From JBHJHP01 sp042219825 (GTDB lineage: Bacteria > Bacteroidota > Bacteroidia > Bacteroidales > UBA5342), in contig NZ_JBHJHQ010000002.1 in the NCBI RefSeq assembly GCF_042219825.1, forward strand, positions 186,001 to 250,000: a stretch of 64,000 nt of DNA, in the 5' to 3' direction. Both the position numbers and the translations under genes were made by a program. Every line of letters starts with the position of its first letter. Positions within the stretch are counted from its first letter, which is position 1. The notes beneath the pieces were generated by a model. That model ran no database searches and had not been told where the DNA came from. It worked only from the letters and a program-made list of their open reading frames with translations. Positions 46,185-54,874 of the stretch are shown piece by piece.

Positions 46185-48017
46185 TTAATCCAGAAGTTTA
46201 CCAATTAAATCTTTACGGTTCATTCGGGTGAGTTCATTTCGCAGAGCAGTGCGGTACTCTTTCTTATACCAGAAGAAAAAGCTACGTTGTTTCAGTTTGT
46301 CATTTTTGTTTTTGGCAATGGTTACCGGTTTTCCGGTATACGGATCAATTCCTGAATAATACATAACCGTGGCGAGTGTCATTGGCGTTGGTGTAAAATC
46401 CTGAACCTGTTCCAGTTTAAATCCCTGTGTTTTTGTTTTTACAGCAAGGTCGGCCATGTGTTCAGCCTCACAACCAGGATGGCTTGATATAAAGTAAGGT
46501 ATCAGCTGCTGGTTCATCCCTGTTTCCTGATTGATTTTGTCGAAATATTTTTTCAGACTATAAAATAGTTTATAGCTCGGTTTACGCATCATTTTTAGTA
46601 CTTCATCCTCCGTATGTTCCGGTGCAACTTTCAGCCTTCCGGAAACATGTTTCGTAATCAGGTCCTTCAGGTAAATTTCCTTGTCCGGTGACAGCGGCAG
46701 GTGGTTATGTGGATTTAAAAGAAGGTCGTACCTTATTCCGCTTCCAACAAAACTTTTTTTCACACCTTCCAGGCTGTCCACTTCATTGTAAACTTCAAGC
46801 ATAGGTGTATGATCTGTATCAAGATTATCACAAACTATGGGATAAATACAGGATGGTCTGGCACATCTTTTACACATATCAAGGTCCTTCCCCTGCATCT
46901 GGTACATATTGGCCGATGGTCCGCCGAGGTCAGAAACATAGCCTTTAAAATCTGCCATTTCTGTTAGTTGCTTTACCTCATCGATGATAGATTTTTTGCT
47001 TCGGCTCACCACAAATTTTCCCTGATGGGCCGAAATGGTACAAAAGCTGCATCCTCCAAAACAACCACGGTGCATATTCACCGAAAATTTAATCATTTCG
47101 TACGCCGGTATATGTTTATCCCTGTATTTGGGATGAGGCATTCGGGTGTATGGCAACGCATGGACTTTATCAAGCTCTTTTGAGTCCATAGGAGGGAACG
47201 GTGGATTGATTACAACCACGCCGTTGCCGGTTGGCTGCAACAAGCGCCGTGCAAACCATTTATTGGATTCTCGTTCAATAATGGCAAAATTCCTGGCATA
47301 TGCCGTTTTATCCTCCATGCATATTTCATGGGACGCAAGCGTAATATCTTCCCAGTTTTTATTTTTGGGCAGATGATCCGGATCAGCTATAAATGCTGTT
47401 TGCTCTATGGTTTTAATGGATTCAAACGGCACCCCTCTTTCCAAAAGTCTGACAAGTTCTTTAAGCGCAGTTTCACCCATGCCGTAGATCAGAAGGTCTG
47501 CTTTGCTGCTTTCCAGAATTGAGGGCATCAATTGGTCCTGCCAGTAGTCATAATGCGTCACTCTGCGTAAAGAGGCTTCCACACCACCAATTAGAACCGG
47601 TATGTCAGGAAATAAATCTTTCAGAATATTGCTGTAGACTGTTGTTGCATAATCCGGTCTGGCACCGGCACGTCCATCTGCTGTGTAAGCATCATTCGAC
47701 CTCAATCGTTTGTTGGCAGTATAATGGTTTACCATGGAATCCATACAGCCGGCAGTTACGCCAAAAAATAATCTGGGTTTTCCAAGTTTTTTGAAATCCC
47801 GAAGATCATCGCGCCAGTTGGGTTGTGGCACAAGAGCCACTTTCAGGTTCATTGATTCCAGTAAACGCCCAATAACGGCATGCCCGAACGACGGATGATC
47901 GATATAGGCATCACCGGAAAAAAGAATGACATCAGCCTGATCCCATCCTCTGAGTTCCATCTCTTTCTTTGTCGTAGGGAGCCAGTCTGTTAAATTATAG
48001 TTTTTGGTTGTTGACAT
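46185..48017 (-). CDS. ygiQ: YgiQ-type radical SAM protein
   Basis: A 610-residue protein of the usual YgiQ/UPF0313 length. An N-terminal B12-binding-like region (about 25-190, with I-G-G-V-E-A-S-L-R-R) precedes the radical SAM core, whose cluster motif is Cys319, Cys323, Cys326 (C-F-G-G-C-S-F-C). The C-terminal part holds P-E-H-T-E-D and Q-D-F-T-P-T-P. Family members are widely conserved and their reaction is not established. The start is one base after the stop of the exonuclease gene, so the two are co-transcribed. Confidence 0.92.
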   Translation of the reverse strand: MSTTKNYNLTDWLPTTKKEMELRGWDQADVILFSGDAYIDHPSFGHAVIGRLLESMNLKVALVPQPNWRDDLRDFKKLGKPRLFFGVTAGCMDSMVNHYTANKRLRSNDAYTADGRAGARPDYATTVYSNILKDLFPDIPVLIGGVEASLRRVTHYDYWQDQLMPSILESSKADLLIYGMGETALKELVRLLERGVPFESIKTIEQTAFIADPDHLPKNKNWEDITLASHEICMEDKTAYARNFAIIERESNKWFARRLLQPTGNGVVVINPPFPPMDSKELDKVHALPYTRMPHPKYRDKHIPAYEMIKFSVNMHRGCFGGCSFCTISAHQGKFVVSRSKKSIIDEVKQLTEMADFKGYVSDLGGPSANMYQMQGKDLDMCKRCARPSCIYPIVCDNLDTDHTPMLEVYNEVDSLEGVKKSFVGSGIRYDLLLNPHNHLPLSPDKEIYLKDLITKHVSGRLKVAPEHTEDEVLKMMRKPSYKLFYSLKKYFDKINQETGMNQQLIPYFISSHPGCEAEHMADLAVKTKTQGFKLEQVQDFTPTPMTLATVMYYSGIDPYTGKPVTIAKNKNDKLKQRSFFFWYKKEYRTALRNELTRMNRKDLIGKLLD

Positions 48018-48018
48018 A

Positions 48019-49389
48019 TCAGAATTTTTCTACCTGTAGTTTTTTGTGCTTGCGCAAGTAGCTGTTGATAATCTGCTGAATATCTCTGTTATCGGGGTAT
48101 GTATTAATAACATCTTTCAGATCGGAAAGTTGAGAAAACTGTGTGGTTTCATCAAAAAAACCAAAGCCAAGATAAGTGCCGTTCTCCACCCAAACAACAG
48201 ACTTTTCCTCAGGATTTCTTCCTTCTCCCAGTATGGCCATATTGGGAGAATCGTATTTTAATATTTTCAGTAGTTCTTCTATCCTTAAATTGTAGCTATA
48301 CGCAAATTCCTGCCCGATGCAGGCGCCATGGCATTCATGTACCTGATAATTGAAACAGGCACCCTGGGTTTCATACATCCCGCACAATTTCTGGCATAAC
48401 TGGTATTTTTTGATCCAACGGTTCAGCCTGTTTTTTCCTTCCTCAAGCGATGAGAATGTCGTTAATGGTTCTTTTTTAATTTTCTGATCTGTTTTTTCGA
48501 TCCTCAGGTTCAGATAGCCATTTGTATCTTCAAAGAGAAAAAGTCCGTAACTCATTAATGTCCTGCGCTGGGCTCTGTTGTACAACGGTTTGCTCTGTTT
48601 TATTTCGTGCGATTCCTTAAGCAGTGCAATCAGTTCGCTGCCGGTAAGTTCAAAATCAATATTGGCTATTTCTGATGCCATCTTTCCTGATTTGGCTGTA
48701 TTCCCGTTATTCAGATGTGTTAACACTCTGCCGCGAATATTTTTGCTTTTTCCGATATAAATCAGATCGTTATTCTGATTATACAAATAATATACGCCGC
48801 ATGCTTCAGGAAGGTTTTTAACCAGTTCAAAGTTTAAAGAAGGATTCAGAATTTTGGGATCTATCAAATCGCTTTCGGATTTGGGTAATATCCCATTGTT
48901 CTGCTGAACCAAAATACTGAAAAGGAGAGCTGTTGCATACGCATCACCACCGGCCCGGTGCCTTCCGTTGATGGCTATGTTCAGATCTGAACATAAATTT
49001 CCGAGGCTGTATGATGTGTGTCCGGGAAGTAACTTGCGGGACAGTTTTACGGTGCAGAGTGTGTCTTTCTGGTAATGAAATCCCAGCTGGGCAAATTCAT
49101 TCTTTACAAAACGGTAGTCAAATGCCACGTTGTGAGCCACAAAGATGCAGTCTTTCGTAAATTCCACGATATCCTTCGCAACCTCATAAAAGCATGGTGC
49201 ATCAGCTACCATTTCGTTTGAAATACCGGTGAGTTGTGTGATATAATATGGAATATTCCGCTCAGGATTTACAAGCGTTGAATATTCATCCACAACAGCT
49301 TTTCCGTTATGTTTGTAAATGGCTATTTCTGTTATCTTGTCCTTTTGCGCGCTTCCACCTGTGGTCTCTATATCTACAATGGCATACAT
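48019..49389 (-). CDS. DnaQ-like 3'-5' exonuclease fused to GIY-YIG nuclease domain
   Basis: A 456-residue fusion. Residues about 1-165 are a DEDDh exonuclease: V-D-I-E-T-T-G, H-N-V-A-F-D, and H-R-A-G-G-D with the final His and Asp. Residues about 200-275 are a GIY-YIG domain (G-V-Y-Y-L-Y, then L-I-Y-I-G-K-S) like the UvrC N terminus, and about 360-380 hold a Cys-rich stretch. Such fusions resemble the DNA polymerase III epsilon/UvrC-like proteins (Cho-type) and probably act in DNA repair. A TATTTTTG box ends five bases before the ATG, so a leaderless mRNA is possible. Confidence 0.88.
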   Translation of the reverse strand: MYAIVDIETTGGSAQKDKITEIAIYKHNGKAVVDEYSTLVNPERNIPYYITQLTGISNEMVADAPCFYEVAKDIVEFTKDCIFVAHNVAFDYRFVKNEFAQLGFHYQKDTLCTVKLSRKLLPGHTSYSLGNLCSDLNIAINGRHRAGGDAYATALLFSILVQQNNGILPKSESDLIDPKILNPSLNFELVKNLPEACGVYYLYNQNNDLIYIGKSKNIRGRVLTHLNNGNTAKSGKMASEIANIDFELTGSELIALLKESHEIKQSKPLYNRAQRRTLMSYGLFLFEDTNGYLNLRIEKTDQKIKKEPLTTFSSLEEGKNRLNRWIKKYQLCQKLCGMYETQGACFNYQVHECHGACIGQEFAYSYNLRIEELLKILKYDSPNMAILGEGRNPEEKSVVWVENGTYLGFGFFDETTQFSQLSDLKDVINTYPDNRDIQQIINSYLRKHKKLQVEKF

Positions 49390-49394
49390 CGGGT

Positions 49395-49402
49395 CAAAAA
49401 TA
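49395..49402 (-). promoter_or_regulatory. Candidate -7 box for the exonuclease-ygiQ operon
   Basis: On the minus strand it reads TATTTTTG, matching TAnnTTTG, five bases from the ATG that starts at 49389. No clear -33 TTG was found. Confidence 0.4.
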
Positions 49403-49517
49403 GTAAAAGATTAATCGAAACAGATATTAGTGAAATCAGAATTCAACACTTTCCAACATTCTTTGTTCTATTATCAAGACTTGCAATTCGGTACAAATCA
49501 ATATAGTCAGATTTTTA

Positions 49518-49525
49518 TATATTTG
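49518..49525 (+). promoter_or_regulatory. Candidate -7 box for icd
   Basis: TATATTTG matches TAnnTTTG and ends 34 bases before the icd ATG. No good -33 element is visible at the expected spacing. Confidence 0.4.
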
Positions 49526-49559
49526 TGCCTCATACATTAATTCAAGAAAAAAATTAGAA

Positions 49560-50786
49560 ATGGAGAAAATTAAAGTTGCCAATCCCGTTGTTGAGCTTGA
49601 CGGAGATGAAATGACCCGCGTTATCTGGAAATTTATCAAGGAAAAACTCATTTTACCTTATCTTGATCTTGATATTGAATATTACGATCTAAGCGTTCAG
49701 AAACGAGACGAAACAGATGATCAGATAACTGTTGATGCAGCCGAAGCCATAAAAAAATATCATGTTGGTATTAAGTGTGCTACCATTACTCCCGATGAAA
49801 AGCGTGTGGAGGAATTCGGATTGAAACACATGTGGCGTTCTCCAAACGGAACAATCCGTAATATTTTAGGTGGAACTGTTTTTCGTGAACCAATCATGAT
49901 TAAAAATGTACCGCGTTTGGTCCCGGGGTGGAAGAAACCAATATGTATTGGTCGTCATGCTTTCGGTGATCAGTATCGTGCAACCGACTTTGTAACCAAG
50001 GGAAAAGGAACACTAACGATAACGTTTGAAAGTGAAAACGGAGAAAAGCAGGAACATAAAGTTTATGATTTTGAAGGTGATGGCATTGCAATGGCCATGT
50101 ATAACACCGATGAATCGATCCGTGGTTTTGCACACAGTTGTTTTCAGCAGGCTATCAATAAAAAATGGCCTTTATACCTGAGCACAAAAAATACCATCCT
50201 GAAAAAATACGATGGTCGTTTCAAGGATATTTTTGAAGAAATTTACCAGAACGATTATAAAGCCGAAATGGATGCAATAGGCATCACCTATGAACATCGT
50301 CTGATTGACGATATGGTGGCTGCTGCGTTGAAGTGGGATGGTGGTTTTGTATGGGCCTGTAAAAATTACGATGGCGATGTGCAGAGCGATACGCTGGCCC
50401 AGGGTTTTGGTTCTTTAGGCTTGATGACATCAGTTCTGGTAACCCCGGATGGAAAAACAATGGAAGCTGAAGCTGCACATGGTACAGTAACCCGACATTT
50501 CAGAATGCATCAGAAAGGAAAACCAACATCAACAAACCCGATTGCATCAATTTTTGCATGGACCCGTGGTTTGGCATTTCGTGGAAAACTGGACGAAAAT
50601 CAGGCGCTGATTGATTTTGCAAATGCACTGGAAGATGTTTGTGTGGAAACCGTTGAAAGCGGCCACATGACGAAGGATCTTGCATTGTGTATTTATGGTT
50701 CAGACTTAAATGAAAGTCATTATTTAAATACAGAGGACTTTTTGGAAGCATTGGATCAAAACCTGCAGAAAAAATTGAATAAATAG
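49560..50786 (+). CDS. icd: NADP-dependent isocitrate dehydrogenase, eukaryotic type
   Basis: A 408-residue enzyme close in length and sequence pattern to the homodimeric cytosolic/mitochondrial type (type II). V-E-L-D-G-D-E-M-T-R opens the protein, S-P-N-G-T-I-R-N (about residues 93-100) is the isocitrate-binding loop, Y-D-G-D-V-Q-S-D (about 268-275) holds the metal Asp residues, and H-G-T-V-T-R-H (about 308-314) is the NADP site. It converts isocitrate to 2-oxoglutarate and CO2 with NADPH in the cytoplasm. It is a single-gene unit with its own promoter box and terminator, and is divergent from the exonuclease gene. Confidence 0.95.
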   Translation: MEKIKVANPVVELDGDEMTRVIWKFIKEKLILPYLDLDIEYYDLSVQKRDETDDQITVDAAEAIKKYHVGIKCATITPDEKRVEEFGLKHMWRSPNGTIRNILGGTVFREPIMIKNVPRLVPGWKKPICIGRHAFGDQYRATDFVTKGKGTLTITFESENGEKQEHKVYDFEGDGIAMAMYNTDESIRGFAHSCFQQAINKKWPLYLSTKNTILKKYDGRFKDIFEEIYQNDYKAEMDAIGITYEHRLIDDMVAAALKWDGGFVWACKNYDGDVQSDTLAQGFGSLGLMTSVLVTPDGKTMEAEAAHGTVTRHFRMHQKGKPTSTNPIASIFAWTRGLAFRGKLDENQALIDFANALEDVCVETVESGHMTKDLALCIYGSDLNESHYLNTEDFLEALDQNLQKKLNK

Positions 50787-50809
50787 TTAAATGTAAATTG
50801 ATAGTGAAG

Positions 50810-50838
50810 GGCTGGACATTTTGTTCAGCCTTTTTTTT
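50810..50838 (+). terminator. icd terminator
   Basis: Stem GGCTGGACA (50810-50818) pairs with TGTTCAGCC (50822-50830) with one G-U, followed by eight T. The last T is also the first base of the next gene's TACATTTG box. Confidence 0.8.
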
Positions 50839-50845
50839 ACATTTG
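50838..50845 (+). promoter_or_regulatory. Candidate -7 box of the PagL-like gene, overlapping the icd terminator
   Basis: TACATTTG matches TAnnTTTG and ends 12 bases before the ATG at 50858. It uses the end of the icd terminator T-run, so terminator and promoter are fused into one compact element. Confidence 0.4.
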
Positions 50846-50857
50846 TGTTGACCCGGA

Positions 50858-52003
50858 ATGAAAAGTATTACTGTCCATATATTCGTTTTTCTTGCGTTTA
50901 CCATAATGGTTAATGCACAGGATATGGATTCCGTAAAGGTTAAACGTAATAACTATATTGCTGTGAACCTTTTAAATTCACATCTTTGGGCTCACTATCC
51001 CGAACTTGAAAGGATTGCCGGTTTTCATCATGTGCTGGAAGTCAGATATTTTTATAAAACCAATGGGGACAGATACTGGCACTGGGCTTACGATTATCCT
51101 AAAATTGGAGTAGGGTTAAATGCAGGGCAGTTTACATCGCCTGAAATTGGTAAAACACTCGCAGGTTACTTTTTCGGTACTTTCCCGATATATCAATTTA
51201 AGAATTTTAAAATAGAATGGGATGTATCTACCGGCTTGGGTTGGGTGGAGAATATTTACGATCCGGTTACCAATCCGAATAATATTGGTGTGAGCACGCA
51301 CCTGAATGCATACCTTGATTTTAACCTGAATACTTCTTTTAAGATTAGTGGAAGATTTAACGGGTATGTTGGTGCCGGTATTTCTCATTTTTCAAACGGA
51401 GCCGGGAAAAAGCCGAATATGGGACTGAATATGTTGGGCGTCAGAACCGGTGTGACTTACAGACTTGAGGCAGAAGAGGTTCAACTGAAGGAAAGAGCTG
51501 ATTATCCGGAAATTAATAAAAAGTGGGGACTGGATGTCCGCTATGGTGCAGGCAGTTTGGGGATTAGTGATCATGATGAAACATATCTCGCTCAGAATCT
51601 TCAGATCCTGGTTGCAAAAAGGTTTACAAAACGTCACCGGCTGGGAATTGCATTTGACCTGATTAAAGACAACTCCCTGAAATGGAAACAATATTTGCTG
51701 GATGGTCAACATTCAGATCTTTTGGGACCTCTTGCCAGAACACTGGAAGGTGAAAAAATTTCGCTGTATCAGGGTGGAATACTTGTGAGCAGTGAATTTA
51801 TTTTACGACACTTATCTCTGGTTACCCAGTTTGGCTACATGGCTTTTTTAACGTATGATTCCTTACCTGTTTACGAACGGTTTGGAGTGCGATATAGATT
51901 GATTAAAGGAATGTTTATTGATATGTCGTTACGTGCGCAGGGCAACAAAGCCAAGGAAATTACCTGGGGAATTGGTTATTCCATAAACCGCGGGCTTGAT
52001 TAG
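50858..52003 (+). CDS. PagL-like outer-membrane acyloxyacyl hydrolase
   Basis: A 381-residue protein with a signal peptide (about 1-20) and many alternating beta strands ending in an aromatic-rich C terminus, as in outer-membrane barrels. His177 and Ser179 in S-H-F-S-N-G match the His-x-Ser catalytic pair of PagL, followed by the family pattern K-P-N-M-G-L-N. PagL removes the 3-O-acyl chain of lipid A; whether lipid A is the substrate here is inferred. It is about twice the length of enterobacterial PagL, as is common in this phylum. It converges on the AddB-like gene with a 2-base gap. Confidence 0.8.
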   Translation: MKSITVHIFVFLAFTIMVNAQDMDSVKVKRNNYIAVNLLNSHLWAHYPELERIAGFHHVLEVRYFYKTNGDRYWHWAYDYPKIGVGLNAGQFTSPEIGKTLAGYFFGTFPIYQFKNFKIEWDVSTGLGWVENIYDPVTNPNNIGVSTHLNAYLDFNLNTSFKISGRFNGYVGAGISHFSNGAGKKPNMGLNMLGVRTGVTYRLEAEEVQLKERADYPEINKKWGLDVRYGAGSLGISDHDETYLAQNLQILVAKRFTKRHRLGIAFDLIKDNSLKWKQYLLDGQHSDLLGPLARTLEGEKISLYQGGILVSSEFILRHLSLVTQFGYMAFLTYDSLPVYERFGVRYRLIKGMFIDMSLRAQGNKAKEITWGIGYSINRGLD

Positions 52004-52005
52004 TT

Positions 52006-54873
52006 TTACCTGCCACAGATATTCTTAAAATCGCAATATTCACAGTTTTTCAGATCATCAGTTTGGGCGAATGATAATTCCGGGTCAAAAATCCGTTCGA
52101 TTGTTGCTTTAAGCCCAGCTTCATACTGATCTTTTACGTCTGAGTCATAACTTATAACATCTCCGTTTGAAGTGAATATTTGTGGCGATAATGCTGATTT
52201 TCCAAACAACTTACGGATTGGTATGATGCCAGGATGTATTTCTGATGTATTTCCGTTTTCTGTGCTGTAAAGCATGGCATAAAACAGCGTCTGAAAAATT
52301 GCTTTCTGATCCGGGTTCAGGGCTTTTTCACGGTCAAACAGTGCGTCTAAATCCTTTAAAATAATCTGGTTTTTTGTGTTGACATTAATGGTTCCCGATT
52401 TGTAATCAATGATACGGCTAATGCCATCTTTTTCATCCACCCTGTCAATCTTCCCAAATAAGTTCACCCTGCTGCCATCTGTAAGAACCAGGCTGTGTTG
52501 TACCTGCTTTTCTCCTTCAATATATTTGAAAGGGCAGCTGTTCATATCGTATTCCAGCAGTTTTGTGGTGTACTTTATCAGTACTTTCACATAAATCAGT
52601 AGCTTTCCTTTTATTCTGGAGGTATCTGTAATTGATTCGTTCTTAAAGAAATTTCGGGCAAAACAAAGTTTTACAGTGGCTTCAATTTGTGATTTGTTTT
52701 TCAGGATATCAGCGATATCGGTTCTGTTTATCATCTTTCCTGAAAAAGGCTGGTAAAGCGTTTCCATGATATCATGAAATACGTTCCCAAAAATTCTTGC
52801 ATCAATATCATCCTGAATATCGTCCTGTTCCCTGATGCGTTCAACATACGCAAGGTAGAATTTTAAACCACAATCCAGAAACGCATTCAGACTACTGGCC
52901 GATAATGCTGAACTACCGGATTTAAACCGTTCCAGCGCCTGTAGAACTTCTTCGTTTTTTTGAATGGTTATGGTTCTCATCGTACTGAGAGATACTTCGT
53001 AATTTACGGTTCGCTCAGTAACCGGAATATCCATCAGGTATTTAAGCTGGTAAATATAGCGGCTTGGCTCACCGGTATTAACACCCTGCGATGAAGAGTC
53101 ATATATAAGATGGACGTTCTTAGCCCTGTAAATCAACCGGTAAAAATAATAGGCATACATGGCATCCTGCTCCTCTACGGTTGGCAGCCCGAAACCTTTT
53201 CGCAGGTTAAAAGGAATAAATGAAGTGCCGTGAGAAGTAGAAGGAAGAAATCCCTCATTGGCTGACAGGATGATGAGATTTTCAAATTCAAGGTTACGGG
53301 TTTCAAGAATACCCATCAACTGAAGTCCTTTTAATGGTTCTCCTTCAAAAGGCAGGGTTATGTTATCTGCAATACGTTTCACCAGTTTAAAGATAAGATC
53401 CCTTCCCGGCAGAACGGTTTCGGCTGAACCAAAAAGGTCGCCGGCCCGGATCAAACGGGTATATAATGCAAATAACATTTCTTTTTCAGTATCAATAACT
53501 GGTTCTGTTTCCTCGTCCTTCTGATCAGAATTCAGCCTTAACAGGATCATTTCAAATATCCGTATCAGGTAGTTGATCACTTCCTTCCCGTTTTCAACAG
53601 GTGTGAAAATGAGTTTTAAAACCGGATCATCTTTAAAAAATGTGGAAGGTACATAGTACAGGTTTTGATCCTTCATCACATTCCTTAGTTCGCTGATATG
53701 AGGTGCAACGCGCTGCAGAATATTGTTGGAGAGCAATTGCAGTACAAGTTTGAAATAATAGTTGGGCATCCCTTTCTGGTACCTTACGCGTTGTTGCAGG
53801 TTGGTAATCTGACCGAGTAATGCAGAAACCTGGCTGTTCTTCACTGGGTAACCCATGGTAATATTAAGATCCTGAACGTTAGACGGGACTTTATTCAGCA
53901 TAGTTTGCAACAGGCTTTCATCTGCCATAACCACAGCAGTGTTCAGGCCCGGTATATCGTTTTGTTGTTCCAGTATTTTACCTGCAACGGTTGCCTGTGC
54001 CGAGGAGGACGAAACGGCAATAACCTCAATGTTCAGGCCCGGATTTTGTTTGGCGGGTTCATCGAATACACCCGGGAAACGCTTCAGTTGTTTTTTTAGA
54101 AAGAATCCGGCACGGGTAGTATCCGAAGTGATCATTTCGCGCGTGTAATCCCAGAAAAACCTTGCTTTCCCTGTTTTCTGTAAGACAGTAAAAATCTGAT
54201 CTTCAGCTTTGGTTAATGCGTTAAAACCTACAAATCCCACAGATTTAAACGGCAGTTTTTCCGGTTCAACCGCGAAGATATTTTCAACGGCATCGCGGTA
54301 AAGCATTCCTTTGGTGCCCAGATTCTGGCTTTTTAGGTTCATTCTGAATGCCTGATATACCGGGTAGAGTTTTTCCCAGGTTTGTAAAAATTCTTTGGTT
54401 CCCGGTTTTTTCGATCTGAAAAGTTCTTCCCAGAAATGCCTGATGCGTTCTTCTTCCTCTGTAGCCTGATCCATAAAATACTGGTCAATTTCTTTCAGGT
54501 TCAGGAGATTGGTGTAAAGCTGTTTGGCGTCAACCAGGTATTTGTCAAGGTCATCAAAATCGTTGATCAGCATTTCTCCCCAGAAGTAGAAGTCATCAAA
54601 TGTATCTTCGCTTCCGGTTGCCTGCTGGTGTATCTTGTAAAGGTTAAACAATGCACCCAGCTGATCTATCTCCTCAAGACCGGTAAATTCGGCGATAAAT
54701 TCATCAATGGAAAAAGATGGAGGAACGAAAACCGGATCGTCTGTTAACTGTGAAAGCCATGTTTTAAAGAAGAGACTGGTTCGCTTATTGGGGAATACCA
54801 GCCAGTAGCTATGCAGTTCTTTTTTATGATGTTCGATTAAATGCCGGGCAACCTGTTGCAGAAATAATTCCAT
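52006..54873 (-). CDS. AddB-like PD-(D/E)XK nuclease
   Basis: The frame extends to a TTG at 54885, but the ATG at 54873 (M-E-L-F-L-Q-Q) is preferred: it follows the stop of the upstream gene by one base. The 955-residue product has a helicase-like N-terminal body without a recognisable Walker A (G-K-S/T) motif, and a C-terminal nuclease domain with G-K-I-D-R-V-D and I-I-D-Y-K-S-G. Four Cys residues (one in D-C-G-L-K-F near residue 685, three in C-E-Y-C-D-F-K-N-I-C at the end) match the iron-sulfur cluster of AddB-type nucleases. It should act in double-strand break processing; no AddA partner is in the window. Confidence 0.85.
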   Translation of the reverse strand: MELFLQQVARHLIEHHKKELHSYWLVFPNKRTSLFFKTWLSQLTDDPVFVPPSFSIDEFIAEFTGLEEIDQLGALFNLYKIHQQATGSEDTFDDFYFWGEMLINDFDDLDKYLVDAKQLYTNLLNLKEIDQYFMDQATEEEERIRHFWEELFRSKKPGTKEFLQTWEKLYPVYQAFRMNLKSQNLGTKGMLYRDAVENIFAVEPEKLPFKSVGFVGFNALTKAEDQIFTVLQKTGKARFFWDYTREMITSDTTRAGFFLKKQLKRFPGVFDEPAKQNPGLNIEVIAVSSSSAQATVAGKILEQQNDIPGLNTAVVMADESLLQTMLNKVPSNVQDLNITMGYPVKNSQVSALLGQITNLQQRVRYQKGMPNYYFKLVLQLLSNNILQRVAPHISELRNVMKDQNLYYVPSTFFKDDPVLKLIFTPVENGKEVINYLIRIFEMILLRLNSDQKDEETEPVIDTEKEMLFALYTRLIRAGDLFGSAETVLPGRDLIFKLVKRIADNITLPFEGEPLKGLQLMGILETRNLEFENLIILSANEGFLPSTSHGTSFIPFNLRKGFGLPTVEEQDAMYAYYFYRLIYRAKNVHLIYDSSSQGVNTGEPSRYIYQLKYLMDIPVTERTVNYEVSLSTMRTITIQKNEEVLQALERFKSGSSALSASSLNAFLDCGLKFYLAYVERIREQDDIQDDIDARIFGNVFHDIMETLYQPFSGKMINRTDIADILKNKSQIEATVKLCFARNFFKNESITDTSRIKGKLLIYVKVLIKYTTKLLEYDMNSCPFKYIEGEKQVQHSLVLTDGSRVNLFGKIDRVDEKDGISRIIDYKSGTINVNTKNQIILKDLDALFDREKALNPDQKAIFQTLFYAMLYSTENGNTSEIHPGIIPIRKLFGKSALSPQIFTSNGDVISYDSDVKDQYEAGLKATIERIFDPELSFAQTDDLKNCEYCDFKNICGR

Positions 54874-54874
54874 G

